A stretch of 34,702 nt of DNA from the IMG/VR virus record IMGVR_UViG_3300027911_000040, positions 1-34,702 of that record; one strand, written 5' to 3'. The first letter of the stretch is position 1, and every line of letters begins with the position of its first letter. The translations under genes and the position numbers were made by a program. The notes beneath the pieces were generated by a model. The model had not been told where the DNA came from. It worked only from the letters and a program-made list of their open reading frames with translations, and made no database searches. The DNA is from a virus. Below are positions 6,890 to 16,032 of this stretch, in pieces.

Positions 6890-7971
6890 CTTTCTGGGTA
6901 GCGGGCGCAGTAGTCGTTGGTGCCGTGGTCGGTGCCGTTGGCTCCAATCAGGCTGCGGACACGCAGGCGAGCGCGGCAACCAATGCCGCGAACATGCAGC
7001 TTGGCATGTACAACTCCACGGTTGCACGCGAAGCTCCATTCGTATCCAGCGGAACGTCGGCGCAGAATTACCTCGATTACCTTCTTGGGTTGCCCGGCTC
7101 ACAGGGGGGTGCCGGTGGGGTCACGACCACCGCGCCATCGTACAACTGGGGAGGGAATGGATACGGAACCCTGGGTGGTGGGCCGATTAATGGTGTGATC
7201 CCCGGCGGCACTACGACCTCGCCATCTTCAGGACCGAACTCGGGTTTCGGTTCGCTGCTCTCGCCGTTCACCATCGACACGTTCAAGCAGTTCTCCCCTG
7301 CCTACCAGTTCCAGTTGCAGCAGGGCATCCAAGGGACGATGAACGGAGATTCCGCAGGGGCCGGGTCTCTCTCGGGTGCCGCCCAGAAGGATCTGATCTC
7401 CTTCAACCAGGGTCTCGCGAACACCTCGTTCAACAATGCCTTCAACCAGTGGAACACGCAGCAGAACAACATCTACTCGCGTCTCGCTGGAGTCGCAGGG
7501 ACGGGTCAGGCCGCAGCGTCGAATTCCGCGACCGGCGGATCGTCTTATGGTGGCAGCATCGGCACGCAGATTGCGAACGCAGGCACCGCGCAGGCAGGCG
7601 GCATTGTTGGTGTTACGAACTCACTTGGCGGGGCCGCGAGTTCGTTGCCGTGGCTATTGGGAAGCACTGCCGCAAACAATCCAGCTTCGTTGTCGAGTTC
7701 CAATGCAGGGAGCATGATCTCGACTCCGATTGGACTGCCTTCACCAAGCATGACTTCGGACTGGTCTCAGTCCGACCGCAGGCTGAAGACCGACATCGCA
7801 CGCTTCGGCGCGCTCGCTTCCGGCCTTCCGCTCTACGTCTTCCGCTACATCAGGGATCTTTCGATGTGGCACGTCGGAGTCATGGCCGACGAGGCGAAGA
7901 ATCTATTCCCGGATGCCGTCATCGTCGGTGATGATGGGTACCAGATGGTCGATTACGCGAGGATCTCCTGA
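6886..7971 (+). CDS. Putative internal virion/ejection protein with an S74-like C-terminal segment
   Basis: The 361-aa product begins with a hydrophobic, glycine-rich stretch (VAGAVVVGAVVGAVGS), then an Ala/Asn/Gln-rich helical part and a long Gly/Ser/Thr-rich middle, as in DNA-ejection proteins. The last 70 residues start SDRRLKTDI and contain YVFRYI, HVGVMADEAKNLFPDAV and VDYARIS. This is the signature of the Peptidase_S74 intramolecular chaperone, including the Ser-x4-Lys pair, but shorter than usual. The start is ATG 6886, overlapping the cupin stop. The next two genes look like the rest of an ejection set. Confidence 0.6.
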   Translation: MTFWVAGAVVVGAVVGAVGSNQAADTQASAATNAANMQLGMYNSTVAREAPFVSSGTSAQNYLDYLLGLPGSQGGAGGVTTTAPSYNWGGNGYGTLGGGPINGVIPGGTTTSPSSGPNSGFGSLLSPFTIDTFKQFSPAYQFQLQQGIQGTMNGDSAGAGSLSGAAQKDLISFNQGLANTSFNNAFNQWNTQQNNIYSRLAGVAGTGQAAASNSATGGSSYGGSIGTQIANAGTAQAGGIVGVTNSLGGAASSLPWLLGSTAANNPASLSSSNAGSMISTPIGLPSPSMTSDWSQSDRRLKTDIARFGALASGLPLYVFRYIRDLSMWHVGVMADEAKNLFPDAVIVGDDGYQMVDYARIS

Positions 7972-9344
7972 TGGGCGATCTGGCAGTAGCGGCAGGGGTA
8001 AACGTCAACCCCAATGCCGGTCTCGACATGTATTCGAAGATCCTGGGACTCAAGCAGGCCCAGCAGAACCTTCAGACCGGGCAGTACATCCAGCAGCAGC
8101 AGGCAGCGGCGGCGCAGCAGCAACAGCAGGATGCCACGGAGATGCAGAATCTCATCCCCATCATGCGCGATCCGGTCAAGGCTGGAATCGTTGACGCGCA
8201 GGGGAACGAGACTCCGAACGCCAGGAATATCATTCTCGCTGCTGCCCCGAAGACCGGACTCCAGAAATATGGAGACCTGATTATGGCAATGCGCGGGCAC
8301 ACGCAGCTTGCGAACGACATGCTTTCACTCGGCAGCGCGGAGCGTTCAGCCTTTGGAACAAGGCTTCAGGGGGCTGCGATCAATGCCAAGAATCCTGCCG
8401 ACATCATTGCGGCAGCGCAGTCCACGGCAAAGGAATTCGAGGGAACTCCCAGTGAAGCTGCGGCCCGGCGCATTGCCCAGAACGTCACGGATGGTGTCAC
8501 CGCATCTGCATCGAAGCATGGCCTGGAGGGCGCGCAGACGTTCGTGACTGGGATGGTGCGCGGCAACCTGAGTCCTGCGGAACTCTCTGGCACCGGAGGC
8601 TTGCTGTCTCCAGAACTGGAAGTGAATTCGAACCAGCAACCAATCGCCCGGTCGAGGCTCACCGGGGACGTATCCGGTGTCAGCGGAGTCAATTATCAGG
8701 GTGGTGTCGTTGCGCCTCCGGGATCGACGGTGGCCGGTCTGAGTGGCCGGGCAGTCAGCAGCGGCAACCGCGATTTCGATGCTGCCAAGGAAGTCACGTC
8801 CGCACAGCAGAATGCCTCCAGGCTCCTGCCGCTCACCACCGAGATCGACCGGCTGCGCGACGAGATCGACAACGGCAATATCGCAAAGGGCACCAGCCAG
8901 TTCTTCAACTATGTTGGCGCGTCAGGTGTCAACGAAGCCCGCGCCCAACTCGTCAAGGATCTCGGGCTGGTCGAGGGAACCGTTGTTTCGAGATCAGGAT
9001 CCGACGCCCGCGCAGCGGCGATCTCAAAAGGCTATCCGACCGACACCACTCCTGCGAACACCACTCATGCCGCAATGGACTACATTCGCGGCGCACTGCG
9101 GCAGGATCTTGCTCGCGGCCGTAACCTTTCCGGCCAGAAGGATCCGAACCTGCCGGGATTTGCCGGATCCGACCTCGTCATTCAGAACGCGACCAATCCG
9201 CTTCACCATGAGTACAACGCTCTGAAGACCGACAAGGAGCGCGGTGCGTTCCTGAAGCGTAATTTCGGAGATCGGGAGTCGCGCCAGAACTTTGTCGATG
9301 AGGTTCAGGGGATCAAGCAGCACATGCCGGAAGTCCTGAAGTAA
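7971..9344 (+). CDS. Putative internal virion (ejection) protein
   Basis: This 457-aa, largely helical protein has a Gln/Ala-rich coiled segment about residues 36-60. The rest is Ala-, Asn- and Gln-rich with few cysteines, typical of proteins packed inside podovirus heads and ejected with DNA. Its position matches P22 genes 7, 20 and 16. ATG 7971 shares one base with the preceding stop, and its own stop TAA shares its last A with the next ATG. No enzymatic motif is seen. Confidence 0.55.
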   Translation: MGDLAVAAGVNVNPNAGLDMYSKILGLKQAQQNLQTGQYIQQQQAAAAQQQQQDATEMQNLIPIMRDPVKAGIVDAQGNETPNARNIILAAAPKTGLQKYGDLIMAMRGHTQLANDMLSLGSAERSAFGTRLQGAAINAKNPADIIAAAQSTAKEFEGTPSEAAARRIAQNVTDGVTASASKHGLEGAQTFVTGMVRGNLSPAELSGTGGLLSPELEVNSNQQPIARSRLTGDVSGVSGVNYQGGVVAPPGSTVAGLSGRAVSSGNRDFDAAKEVTSAQQNASRLLPLTTEIDRLRDEIDNGNIAKGTSQFFNYVGASGVNEARAQLVKDLGLVEGTVVSRSGSDARAAAISKGYPTDTTPANTTHAAMDYIRGALRQDLARGRNLSGQKDPNLPGFAGSDLVIQNATNPLHHEYNALKTDKERGAFLKRNFGDRESRQNFVDEVQGIKQHMPEVLK

Positions 9345-11335
9345 TGGGCGAGCGCGCATACAGTCCAGCAGTCCTTGCCGCTGACGACCCGTCAGCCGCC
9401 TCCGATGCCCCTGCCGCGCCTGCGCGCCCCTACAGCCCTGCCGTTCTTGCCGCAGAGGCACCGGAACCGACTCCTCCAGCCCCCCCTGAACCAGATCCGT
9501 ATGCCACCGAGGGGGACGAGGCTCGCGGGCTGGCGGGCGGCGCAGAGGCGCTCCTGCACTGGGGATCATCGAAGGTGGCCGGGATCCTCAGTCATACTCC
9601 CCAAGGGGGCGATTACCCGGAAGTCAGGAATCTCCTGACCTACGAGCCGCGCTCCCCGGAGGGGAAACAGGTCACGGAACTCGGCAAGGCGACCGGGAAG
9701 GTCATCGACTACCCAGGAACATGGGTCACCGAGAAGACCGGAATCCCGGAACTCGGCATGGCGACGAACTTCGCCATCCAGCAGGCTCCATTCCTGCTCG
9801 CCAGAGCGCCTGTGGCGGGCGAGGACGCAGCCGAGGCTGGGATGGCGGGGGTGACGGGAAATCGGTCAGCCGGGTCAGCCGCTGCCGCTACCGACCTGTC
9901 TCGGGTCACTCCTGAACTCCGCGCCGCAGCCCAAGAAGCGCACCAGTCCGGGACGCTCCATCAGGAAGCCCTCGACCGTCAGGCAAGGGCCGAATCCCTG
10001 CCGATGCCCGAAGGGGAGACCCCTCCGAGGCTCACGAAGGGGCAGGCGGCGCGGGACTCCCAGCAGATCAGCGACGAGCGCAACCTCCGCCAGGATCCAG
10101 ACACCGGGGGCCTGCTGACCGACCGCTTCGATGAGCAGAGCGAGAAAGCCGCCCTGAGTCTCGGGGAGATCCGCCGCCGCGCCACTCCCGACATTGTGCA
10201 GCGCAACAACCTCGATCATGGGCAGGCGGCAATCGACTCGATCAAGGCCGAAGACAATGCCCTGGTCACGGCCACGCGGGCGAAGTACAAGGCGCTCGCC
10301 GACCAGAACGGCGGGGCAATGCCTATCGACAAGGGAGCCGCCGCGACGACCGCCGATGCGGCCTTGAAGAAAGGCTATCTCTCCAAGCTGGTCGACGACC
10401 ATCCGGTCCTCGGGCCAATCATGGAGAAGTTGCGCTCTGGCGATCCGATGACTTTCGAGGACTGGGAGTCCGCGACCAAGGCTCTCTCGGAAGTGCAGCG
10501 CAAGGGAAGCTCGGAGGGAACTGCCGCCGGAATCATCCGCGAGCAGTTTGAGAACATGCCGCTGAGTGAGGGCGCGCAAGGACTTCGCGGAATGCTCAAC
10601 GATGCGAAGGCGTCAGCCAAGGAGCGGTTCGACCGCATTAGGCAGAACCCGGCCTACAAGGCGGCGGTCGAGGACAACGTCCCGAAAGACGAGCATGGAC
10701 TCCATGAGATCGGCGCTCCTTCTCCGCTTGCCGACAGGTTCATGGATCAGTACTTCCTGGGTGACGGCAAGAATGCCTCGCGAGCCTACGTCTCTCGCAT
10801 CAAGGGTGTGGTCAAGGATCCTGAGTTCTCAAAAACCATCGAGGCCGCTGCGCTGAACAATCTGCGGGATGCCGCTGGCATCGATCAATTCGGCACGCCG
10901 CGTGCGTCAGGATTCGGGCACGCCTCGTATCGCAACGCCCGCAATGCGCTTGAGCCGAAGGCCGATGTCCTGATGAGTCCAGAGAGTGCCGAACACACGG
11001 CGAATCTTCGCGACTTCTCCAGCGACGTGACGTGGTCTCCTCCAGGCACGGAAATCAATCGGGCAGGGACCGCAGGAACGCTCAACCGTTTCGGGGCGCA
11101 GTTCCCCGCAGGCAGCAGCATGGCTAGAGATCTCGCGAGCATGGGAGGCGACGTGGCGGCAATGCACATGGGTGGCCCGGTGGTTCTCGCCAAGAAGATC
11201 GGTGAGAAGGTCTGGGCGGAGCGGTCTGCTGCGAAGTCCGCAGAATCGATTGCCGCTGCGAAGCGCGCCTTTGCGGAAGACGCTGTCGCGCCCGGCGCGG
11301 GCGTCAACGCAAGAATGCCAGTGCGACAGCCATGA
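9344..11335 (+). CDS. Large internal virion (ejection) protein
   Basis: This 663-aa protein is the last and largest of three consecutive ejection-type genes. The N-terminus carries two copies of YSPAVLA (residues 5-11 and about 29-35) in a Pro/Ala-rich, disordered region. It is followed by amphipathic helices and a mixed Lys/Glu body. Hydrophobic stretches near residues 580-620 (AAMHMGGPVVLAKKI) could contact a membrane. No lytic transglycosylase motif was found. The role is inferred from size, composition and position. Confidence 0.55.
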   Translation: MGERAYSPAVLAADDPSAASDAPAAPARPYSPAVLAAEAPEPTPPAPPEPDPYATEGDEARGLAGGAEALLHWGSSKVAGILSHTPQGGDYPEVRNLLTYEPRSPEGKQVTELGKATGKVIDYPGTWVTEKTGIPELGMATNFAIQQAPFLLARAPVAGEDAAEAGMAGVTGNRSAGSAAAATDLSRVTPELRAAAQEAHQSGTLHQEALDRQARAESLPMPEGETPPRLTKGQAARDSQQISDERNLRQDPDTGGLLTDRFDEQSEKAALSLGEIRRRATPDIVQRNNLDHGQAAIDSIKAEDNALVTATRAKYKALADQNGGAMPIDKGAAATTADAALKKGYLSKLVDDHPVLGPIMEKLRSGDPMTFEDWESATKALSEVQRKGSSEGTAAGIIREQFENMPLSEGAQGLRGMLNDAKASAKERFDRIRQNPAYKAAVEDNVPKDEHGLHEIGAPSPLADRFMDQYFLGDGKNASRAYVSRIKGVVKDPEFSKTIEAAALNNLRDAAGIDQFGTPRASGFGHASYRNARNALEPKADVLMSPESAEHTANLRDFSSDVTWSPPGTEINRAGTAGTLNRFGAQFPAGSSMARDLASMGGDVAAMHMGGPVVLAKKIGEKVWAERSAAKSAESIAAAKRAFAEDAVAPGAGVNARMPVRQP

Positions 11336-11429
11336 ACAGGACGAACGCTCCAGCGAGGAAGTACAGGACCGTCCTGAATCCCTTATGGTAAACCGCCAGC
11401 AGCAGCACAACCGACAGAAACAGCCACAT
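11304..11429 (-). CDS. Possible antisense small membrane protein
   Basis: On the minus strand a 41-codon ORF encodes a protein almost wholly of two hydrophobic helices (MWLFLSVVLLLAVY and VLYFLAGAFVLFMAVALAF) separated by HKGFRT. It fills the 92-bp gap between two plus-strand genes that are otherwise packed edge to edge. GAGAGG lies about 12 nt upstream, a loose Shine-Dalgarno. Its ATG is opposite the start ATG of the fibre gene at 11428. It could be chance, so confidence is low. A 19-codon plus-strand ORF (11332-11391) is a weaker alternative. Confidence 0.3.
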   Translation of the reverse strand: MWLFLSVVLLLAVYHKGFRTVLYFLAGAFVLFMAVALAFLR

Positions 11430-12651
11430 GACGACTGAAGTCCTCTCGCCTGCACCAATCTTCCGCGCCTGGGACCAGAATGGCAACCCTGGCGTCGGCA
11501 TGCAGTTGTTCACCTATCAGGCGGGAACGACCACCAAGCTTTCGAGCTACAAGGACAGCGTCGGCACGGTCAATACCAACCCGGTGGTCCTGAACTCGCG
11601 TGGTGAGTGCAATCTCTGGATCCCGCCGAACGTCTCGTACAAGTACGTCCTTGCGAGTGCGACCGACACGGACCCGCCGACGAATCCGATCTGGACGGTC
11701 GACAGCATCGTCAGTTCGCAGTTGATCACACTCTATGGCGGAGTCGACACCGGCATCGCCAATGCGTATGTCATCAACTTCGTATCGAACTTCAATGCCC
11801 TGACTGACGGCATCGTCATCTACTGGATCCCGGCGCACAACAATACCGGACCCAGCACGATCAACGTCAACAACTACGGCATCACCAACATCGTCCGTCA
11901 GGACGGCACCGCGCTCGCGTCGAACAACATCCTCGCGAACCAGGTTGCGGTGATCATGTACAAGGGTGGGCAGTGGTTGCTGGTCTCTTCCGGCAACGTC
12001 TACCCGTCGCTGTATGGCGGAGTCTCGACCGGCCCGGCGAACACCTATGCGCTGACCTATTCCGCGCAGTACGGCTCCTACAACGACGGCATCGTGATCT
12101 ACTGGGTGCCGAACGTAACGAACACCGGGGCATCGACACTCAACGTCAACGGCATCGGCGCGCTGTCTGTCGTCTATCCCGATGGCTCTCCGCTTCAAGC
12201 CGGTGCGCTCACCAACGGCACCATCGCAACGGTGGTTCAGCAATCGTTGAAGTGGATCCTGCTGACTGCCGGTCAGTCCTCGTTCAGCAGCGGCAGCTTC
12301 AATCCGTCATGGACCGGATTCTCGGTGGCTCCGACAGGAAGCATCCTGTGGACGAAGATCGGCAATCTGGTGACGATGGCCTTCAGCATCAACGGCACCG
12401 GGACCAGCAATTCGACATCGATGACGATCACCAATCTTCCGGCGAACCTCCAGCCATCGACCGGCGGCGGTGCCCGCGTTCCGGTATGGGTGATCGACAA
12501 CAACAATACCGCACTCGGGTCGGTATCATTCGGACTCTCCGGGAACATCACCTTTGGAATCGGCACGGCACCGCCGAACGGTTCCGGGTTCACCAATACC
12601 GGAGTCAAGGGCTTTGGCTTCGGCGCGTCCTTCACCTACCCGTTGATCTAA
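11428..12651 (+). CDS. Tail fibre with anchor domain and two internal repeats
   Basis: This 407-aa receptor-binding or adaptor protein has an N-terminal domain (about 1-95: APIFRAWDQNGNPGVG, LFTYQAGTTTKLSSYKDS, NPVVLNSRGE) of the type that docks fibres and tailspikes to podovirus tails. Two tandem repeats of about 85 aa follow (residues 101-188 and 194-280), each starting LYGGV-TG and sharing DGIVIYW, T-G-STLNVN-type and QWLL/KWIL segments. A distinct C-terminal beta-rich part (about 285-407) may be the trimer tip. The start is ATG 11428. Confidence 0.75.
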   Translation: MTTEVLSPAPIFRAWDQNGNPGVGMQLFTYQAGTTTKLSSYKDSVGTVNTNPVVLNSRGECNLWIPPNVSYKYVLASATDTDPPTNPIWTVDSIVSSQLITLYGGVDTGIANAYVINFVSNFNALTDGIVIYWIPAHNNTGPSTINVNNYGITNIVRQDGTALASNNILANQVAVIMYKGGQWLLVSSGNVYPSLYGGVSTGPANTYALTYSAQYGSYNDGIVIYWVPNVTNTGASTLNVNGIGALSVVYPDGSPLQAGALTNGTIATVVQQSLKWILLTAGQSSFSSGSFNPSWTGFSVAPTGSILWTKIGNLVTMAFSINGTGTSNSTSMTITNLPANLQPSTGGGARVPVWVIDNNNTALGSVSFGLSGNITFGIGTAPPNGSGFTNTGVKGFGFGASFTYPLI

Positions 12652-12652
12652 A

Positions 12653-15235
12653 ATGACCACAGTCGTCTCAGGTTATCTGCCGGTTTGGGCCTTCAAGGAC
12701 AGCAACACCGGAGCCGCGCTCGTCGGTGGCAAGCTGTTCTTCTATCAGGCCGGCACGACGATCAAGCAGAGCGTCTATACCGACAGCACCGGCACGACTC
12801 CCGTCCCGAATCCCTGCATCCTGAACGCTCGCGGCGAGACCGCGAATTCAGCAGGCGCGAGCATCGGCATCTGGATGCCGCCAGGGACTGCGTACAAGAT
12901 CGTCCTCGCGCCATCGACCGACAGCGACCCTCCGACGAACCCGATCTGGAGCGTCGATAACCTGATTGCTCCTGTCGGATCCCTCACGGGACTCGTCACC
13001 GACTCTTCGCTTGCTCCGACATCGGTCATCTACGCAATCGACCAGACGTTCATGCGGAGCGCCACGGAGATCACCGCTGGCGTCACGCCGACGAACTACG
13101 GCTACCCGTATGGAGACCTGAGAAGGTACGGTGCCGATCCGAGTGGTGCCACGGACTCCACGACCGCGATCCAGAACGCATTCAACTCCAATGTCCTGGT
13201 GTATGGCGGAGGCCCGCAATGCACCTACAAGTACAGCGGCAATATCGCGTTGCCGAAGGACATCATCTTCGACGGCCAGGGCTGCGTCATGCGTCCCTCG
13301 GTGGCAGGGCAGCTTTACCGGAACATCGGCGCTCCCGATGCGACGACCAACGTCACGCTTGCGCTCAAGGGAACCCTGTTCGTCACGGTAGCCAGTACTG
13401 CGAGTCTCGCTGTCGGGCAGACGATCTGCATTCAGGGGTCGATTGGCCTGCCGTTCTTCTGGGCGCAGATCAAGCAGATCACCGGGCTGATCCTCACGCT
13501 CGACCGGCCGCTGCCGTTCGACTACATCAGCAATACGAACTCGACCGGCAACTTCAACTGGCAGGCCACGACTGCCTACGTTTACGGTGACTTCGTCACC
13601 AACGGCGGCAACATCTACTTCTGCGCCATACCTGGCACCTCGGCTGGCGCGGGAGGCCCGACAGGCACCACGCCGAACGTCGGCATCTCGGATGGCGGGG
13701 TCGCCTGGATCTACTGGGGAACGATCTCCTGCAACCTCTACAACAACAGCACTACGCTCTGGCAGCGTTGCTGGTTCAGGAACGTGGACTGGGATGGCTC
13801 CCTGTACACGACCCCAGGCTCGCTCGGAATGTGCATTCGCGCCTGCATCTATCGCAGCGTCCTGATGGAGAACATGCGGTTCTTCAACTTCAACGTGAAC
13901 GGAGCGAACCAGCCAGACCTCCTGGGAATTTTCTACGGCATCGACTGCAAGGTCCGCAGTTGCGTTTTCGAGGAGAACATCGGCAATACCGTGGGCGGCT
14001 CTCCTGGAGCGAACATCGACATCCAGGGCTTTCGCTCCGCGACCCTTGAGAACAACTCGATCATGGGGGCGTTTTTCGGCTGCGACATGACCTACTGCGA
14101 GGCCGCTGTCGCGAACGGCAACATCCTCAACGGCACCAAAGCGTGGGAAATCTTCCAGGGAGCCGCAGTCTTTCCGACCCCGCCCTCGCAGCGCGGCATC
14201 AAGATGCAGCGGTGCATGGGCGCGACGTTCACCGGCAACGACTCTCAGGGATACCAGTCTCCGTTGCGCGGCACGGAATGCTTCCGCGCAACTTGGACCG
14301 GCAACAATCTTCGCAACTGCGACCCCATGTCGACGGTCACCTTCACCGGCAACGTCGCCGGACTCACCACCGGCACGCTGTCGGTGGGCGTTCCGAACGG
14401 AACCTATAACACCACCTTCTCGGATGGCGAGACGCGCTCCGTCACGGTCACTACGAACACGACCTGCAACTGGGCTGGCGCATTGTCTGCCGGAACGATC
14501 ACGACCGCATGGATGCAGGGCACGTTCACCAATACCACCGGTCTGGCAATCGACGGAGCATCCGCGTATTGGCCGCTGCAACGCGAGTTCGTCATCACCG
14601 GGAACCGGCTGGAGAATTGCGGCGGACATGGTATCGCGTTCAACAGCGGAGTCGGCGTCTACAGCGGGCGCAACATTTGCGCGAACAACCAGATCATCGG
14701 ATGCAATGGCGCAGGCATCTATTCGTCCGACCGCGACAACATCATCGAGGGCAACCGGATCGAGAACTGGGACCGCTCCGCTACCGGCTGGGGCGCGATC
14801 CACCTTACCGCCGTCTCGCATCAGATCGTCAACAACAGATTCCTGAACAGCGACAATACCCGCTACTGCCTGAACACACTGCCGACCGGTGGTGGTGTCT
14901 ACCCGTACACGATCATCGGCAACGTGGTCGAATACCCATGCACCTGTCCTCTGATCCAGGGCGGATACGATGTCGTCAAGACCGGGGCGACGACGATTGC
15001 GAGCGGCGCAACGTCGCAGACCATCACGCCGAACCTGATTTCATCGTCCTACACGATGGACGCGACGATGGTCTACCTGACTCCGGGAACCAAGACTCCG
15101 ACGAACACTCCGAGGATGGTGAGTGCCGGGGCCTTTGCCGCCAACAGCTTTGCGATCCAGTGCGATTCGGATCCGGGAGCGAGCGGACTCGCGGTTTACT
15201 ACCGCGCCTCAGTTCCGCAGCCATTCAAACTGTAA
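12653..15235 (+). CDS. Tailspike, right-handed beta-helix (putative polysaccharide depolymerase)
   Basis: The 860-aa protein repeats the anchor of the preceding gene (residues 1-105: GGKLFFYQAGTTIKQSVYTD, NPCILNARGE, DPPTNPIWSVDNL). It then has a pectate-lyase-type opening (LRRYGADPSGATDSTTAIQ, about 159-177) and a long parallel beta-helix marked by short Asn/Gly-rich coils such as ITGNRLENCGGHGIAFNSG and IEGNRIENW. This is the architecture of tailspikes that bind or degrade surface polysaccharide. Catalytic residues cannot be assigned by eye. It ends with a small beta domain and is followed by a strong Shine-Dalgarno for the lysis genes. Confidence 0.8.
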   Translation: MTTVVSGYLPVWAFKDSNTGAALVGGKLFFYQAGTTIKQSVYTDSTGTTPVPNPCILNARGETANSAGASIGIWMPPGTAYKIVLAPSTDSDPPTNPIWSVDNLIAPVGSLTGLVTDSSLAPTSVIYAIDQTFMRSATEITAGVTPTNYGYPYGDLRRYGADPSGATDSTTAIQNAFNSNVLVYGGGPQCTYKYSGNIALPKDIIFDGQGCVMRPSVAGQLYRNIGAPDATTNVTLALKGTLFVTVASTASLAVGQTICIQGSIGLPFFWAQIKQITGLILTLDRPLPFDYISNTNSTGNFNWQATTAYVYGDFVTNGGNIYFCAIPGTSAGAGGPTGTTPNVGISDGGVAWIYWGTISCNLYNNSTTLWQRCWFRNVDWDGSLYTTPGSLGMCIRACIYRSVLMENMRFFNFNVNGANQPDLLGIFYGIDCKVRSCVFEENIGNTVGGSPGANIDIQGFRSATLENNSIMGAFFGCDMTYCEAAVANGNILNGTKAWEIFQGAAVFPTPPSQRGIKMQRCMGATFTGNDSQGYQSPLRGTECFRATWTGNNLRNCDPMSTVTFTGNVAGLTTGTLSVGVPNGTYNTTFSDGETRSVTVTTNTTCNWAGALSAGTITTAWMQGTFTNTTGLAIDGASAYWPLQREFVITGNRLENCGGHGIAFNSGVGVYSGRNICANNQIIGCNGAGIYSSDRDNIIEGNRIENWDRSATGWGAIHLTAVSHQIVNNRFLNSDNTRYCLNTLPTGGGVYPYTIIGNVVEYPCTCPLIQGGYDVVKTGATTIASGATSQTITPNLISSSYTMDATMVYLTPGTKTPTNTPRMVSAGAFAANSFAIQCDSDPGASGLAVYYRASVPQPFKL

Positions 15236-15244
15236 GGAGAGACC

Positions 15245-15391
15245 ATGCTGAAGTTCTTCCTCGAAAACCTTCCCGCCCTGCTCGTCGGTGCCGTCATCGG
15301 TGCAGTGGTTGTCGTAACGGTTCCGAAGGCTTTCGCGTTCGTTGCGGCCAAAATCGCATCTGCTCGCGCAAAGGTGGCGAGTAAGGTGTGA
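15245..15391 (+). CDS. Small single-pass membrane protein (possible holin component)
   Basis: This 48-aa protein has one hydrophobic helix (LPALLVGAVIGAVVVVTV, about 9-26) and a C-terminus rich in Lys and Arg. AAGGAG lies 8-9 nt before ATG 15245, one of the strongest ribosome sites in the genome. It overlaps the next gene by one base (TGATG) and opens the lysis cassette, so a pinholin-like or holin-modulating role is likely. It belongs to no family I can name. Confidence 0.6.
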   Translation: MLKFFLENLPALLVGAVIGAVVVVTVPKAFAFVAAKIASARAKVASKV

Positions 15392-15633
15392 TGGAAGAAA
15401 GAGTCCACGATTTGGAGACTCATGTGGCCGATCTCCGAGTTGCCAACGGCAGGCTGTCGGTCAGCGTCGATCACCTCATCGATACCGTGAAGTCCCTGGA
15501 GGATTCAGTTTCGTCCCTCAACGAAACGATTGCCAAGGGTCGCGGAGCGATCTGGGTCATCGGTGGTCTGGGCGTCGGCGTCGGATCGGCTGTCCATTGG
15601 CTGATCGACTTCATGGGCGGCAAGCACCCTTGA
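15391..15633 (+). CDS. Coiled-coil membrane protein, XhlA-like (lysis)
   Basis: The 80-aa product has an N-terminal coiled coil (EERVHDLETHVADLRVAN through SLEDSVSSLNETI, about 2-49) and one C-terminal transmembrane helix (AIWVIGGLGVGVGSAVHWLI, about 53-72). This arrangement is shared with XhlA-type proteins and small phage holin accessories. ATG 15391 overlaps the previous stop; a GTG one codon earlier is also possible. It overlaps the endolysin start (TTGA). Confidence 0.65.
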   Translation: MEERVHDLETHVADLRVANGRLSVSVDHLIDTVKSLEDSVSSLNETIAKGRGAIWVIGGLGVGVGSAVHWLIDFMGGKHP

Positions 15634-16031
15634 GCCGCCTGCTGACCGACCTTCGCCCTGAGATGCGACGCCTCGCAGACCCGTTCCTGGATGACTGTGC
15701 GGCGGCTGGCTACGACATTCTGGTGACCTGTACCCTGCGAAGCGAGGCAGAACAAGCCGCGCTCTACGCGCAGGGCCGCACGGTTCCCGGAGCCATCGTC
15801 ACCAACGCGAAGCCCGGTCAGTCGGCGCATCAGTACGGTCTTGGCATGGACATCGTGCCCATCGTCAACGGCAAGCCGGATTGGTCTGGAACGGACCCGC
15901 TGTGGCTGGAGATCGGCGCGCTCGGTCAGGCTCGCGGACTCCAGTGGCTCGGCGCACCGGACTCGATGTTCCGCGAGGCCGCGCACTTCCAGGTTCCCGG
16001 CTGGCCTGATCTGATCGACAAGGGAGAGTGA
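15630..16031 (+). CDS. Endolysin, M15-type L-alanyl-D-glutamate or D-Ala peptidase
   Basis: This 133-aa enzyme should cut peptide stems of peptidoglycan at the end of infection. The zinc-site motifs are visible: SAHQYGLGMD, giving His67 and Asp74, and EAAHFQ, giving His119. This fits the VanY/Ply500 (Peptidase M15) fold and its usual length of about 130 aa. There is no signal peptide, so export depends on the neighbouring holin candidates. The start chosen is TTG 15630, overlapping the previous stop; ATG 15663 would remove part of the N-terminal helix. Confidence 0.85.
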   Translation: MSRLLTDLRPEMRRLADPFLDDCAAAGYDILVTCTLRSEAEQAALYAQGRTVPGAIVTNAKPGQSAHQYGLGMDIVPIVNGKPDWSGTDPLWLEIGALGQARGLQWLGAPDSMFREAAHFQVPGWPDLIDKGE

Positions 16032-16032
16032 T

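Noticed and set aside
9344-11335. Lytic transglycosylase domain in the large ejection protein
   Set aside because: No catalytic Glu motif or Gly-Leu-Met-Gln-type pattern was found on reading the sequence.
12848-14821. 657-aa minus-strand ORF opposite the tailspike
   Set aside because: Arg/Val/Asp-rich shadow of a GC-rich gene with no motif, no ribosome site and no coupling to other genes.
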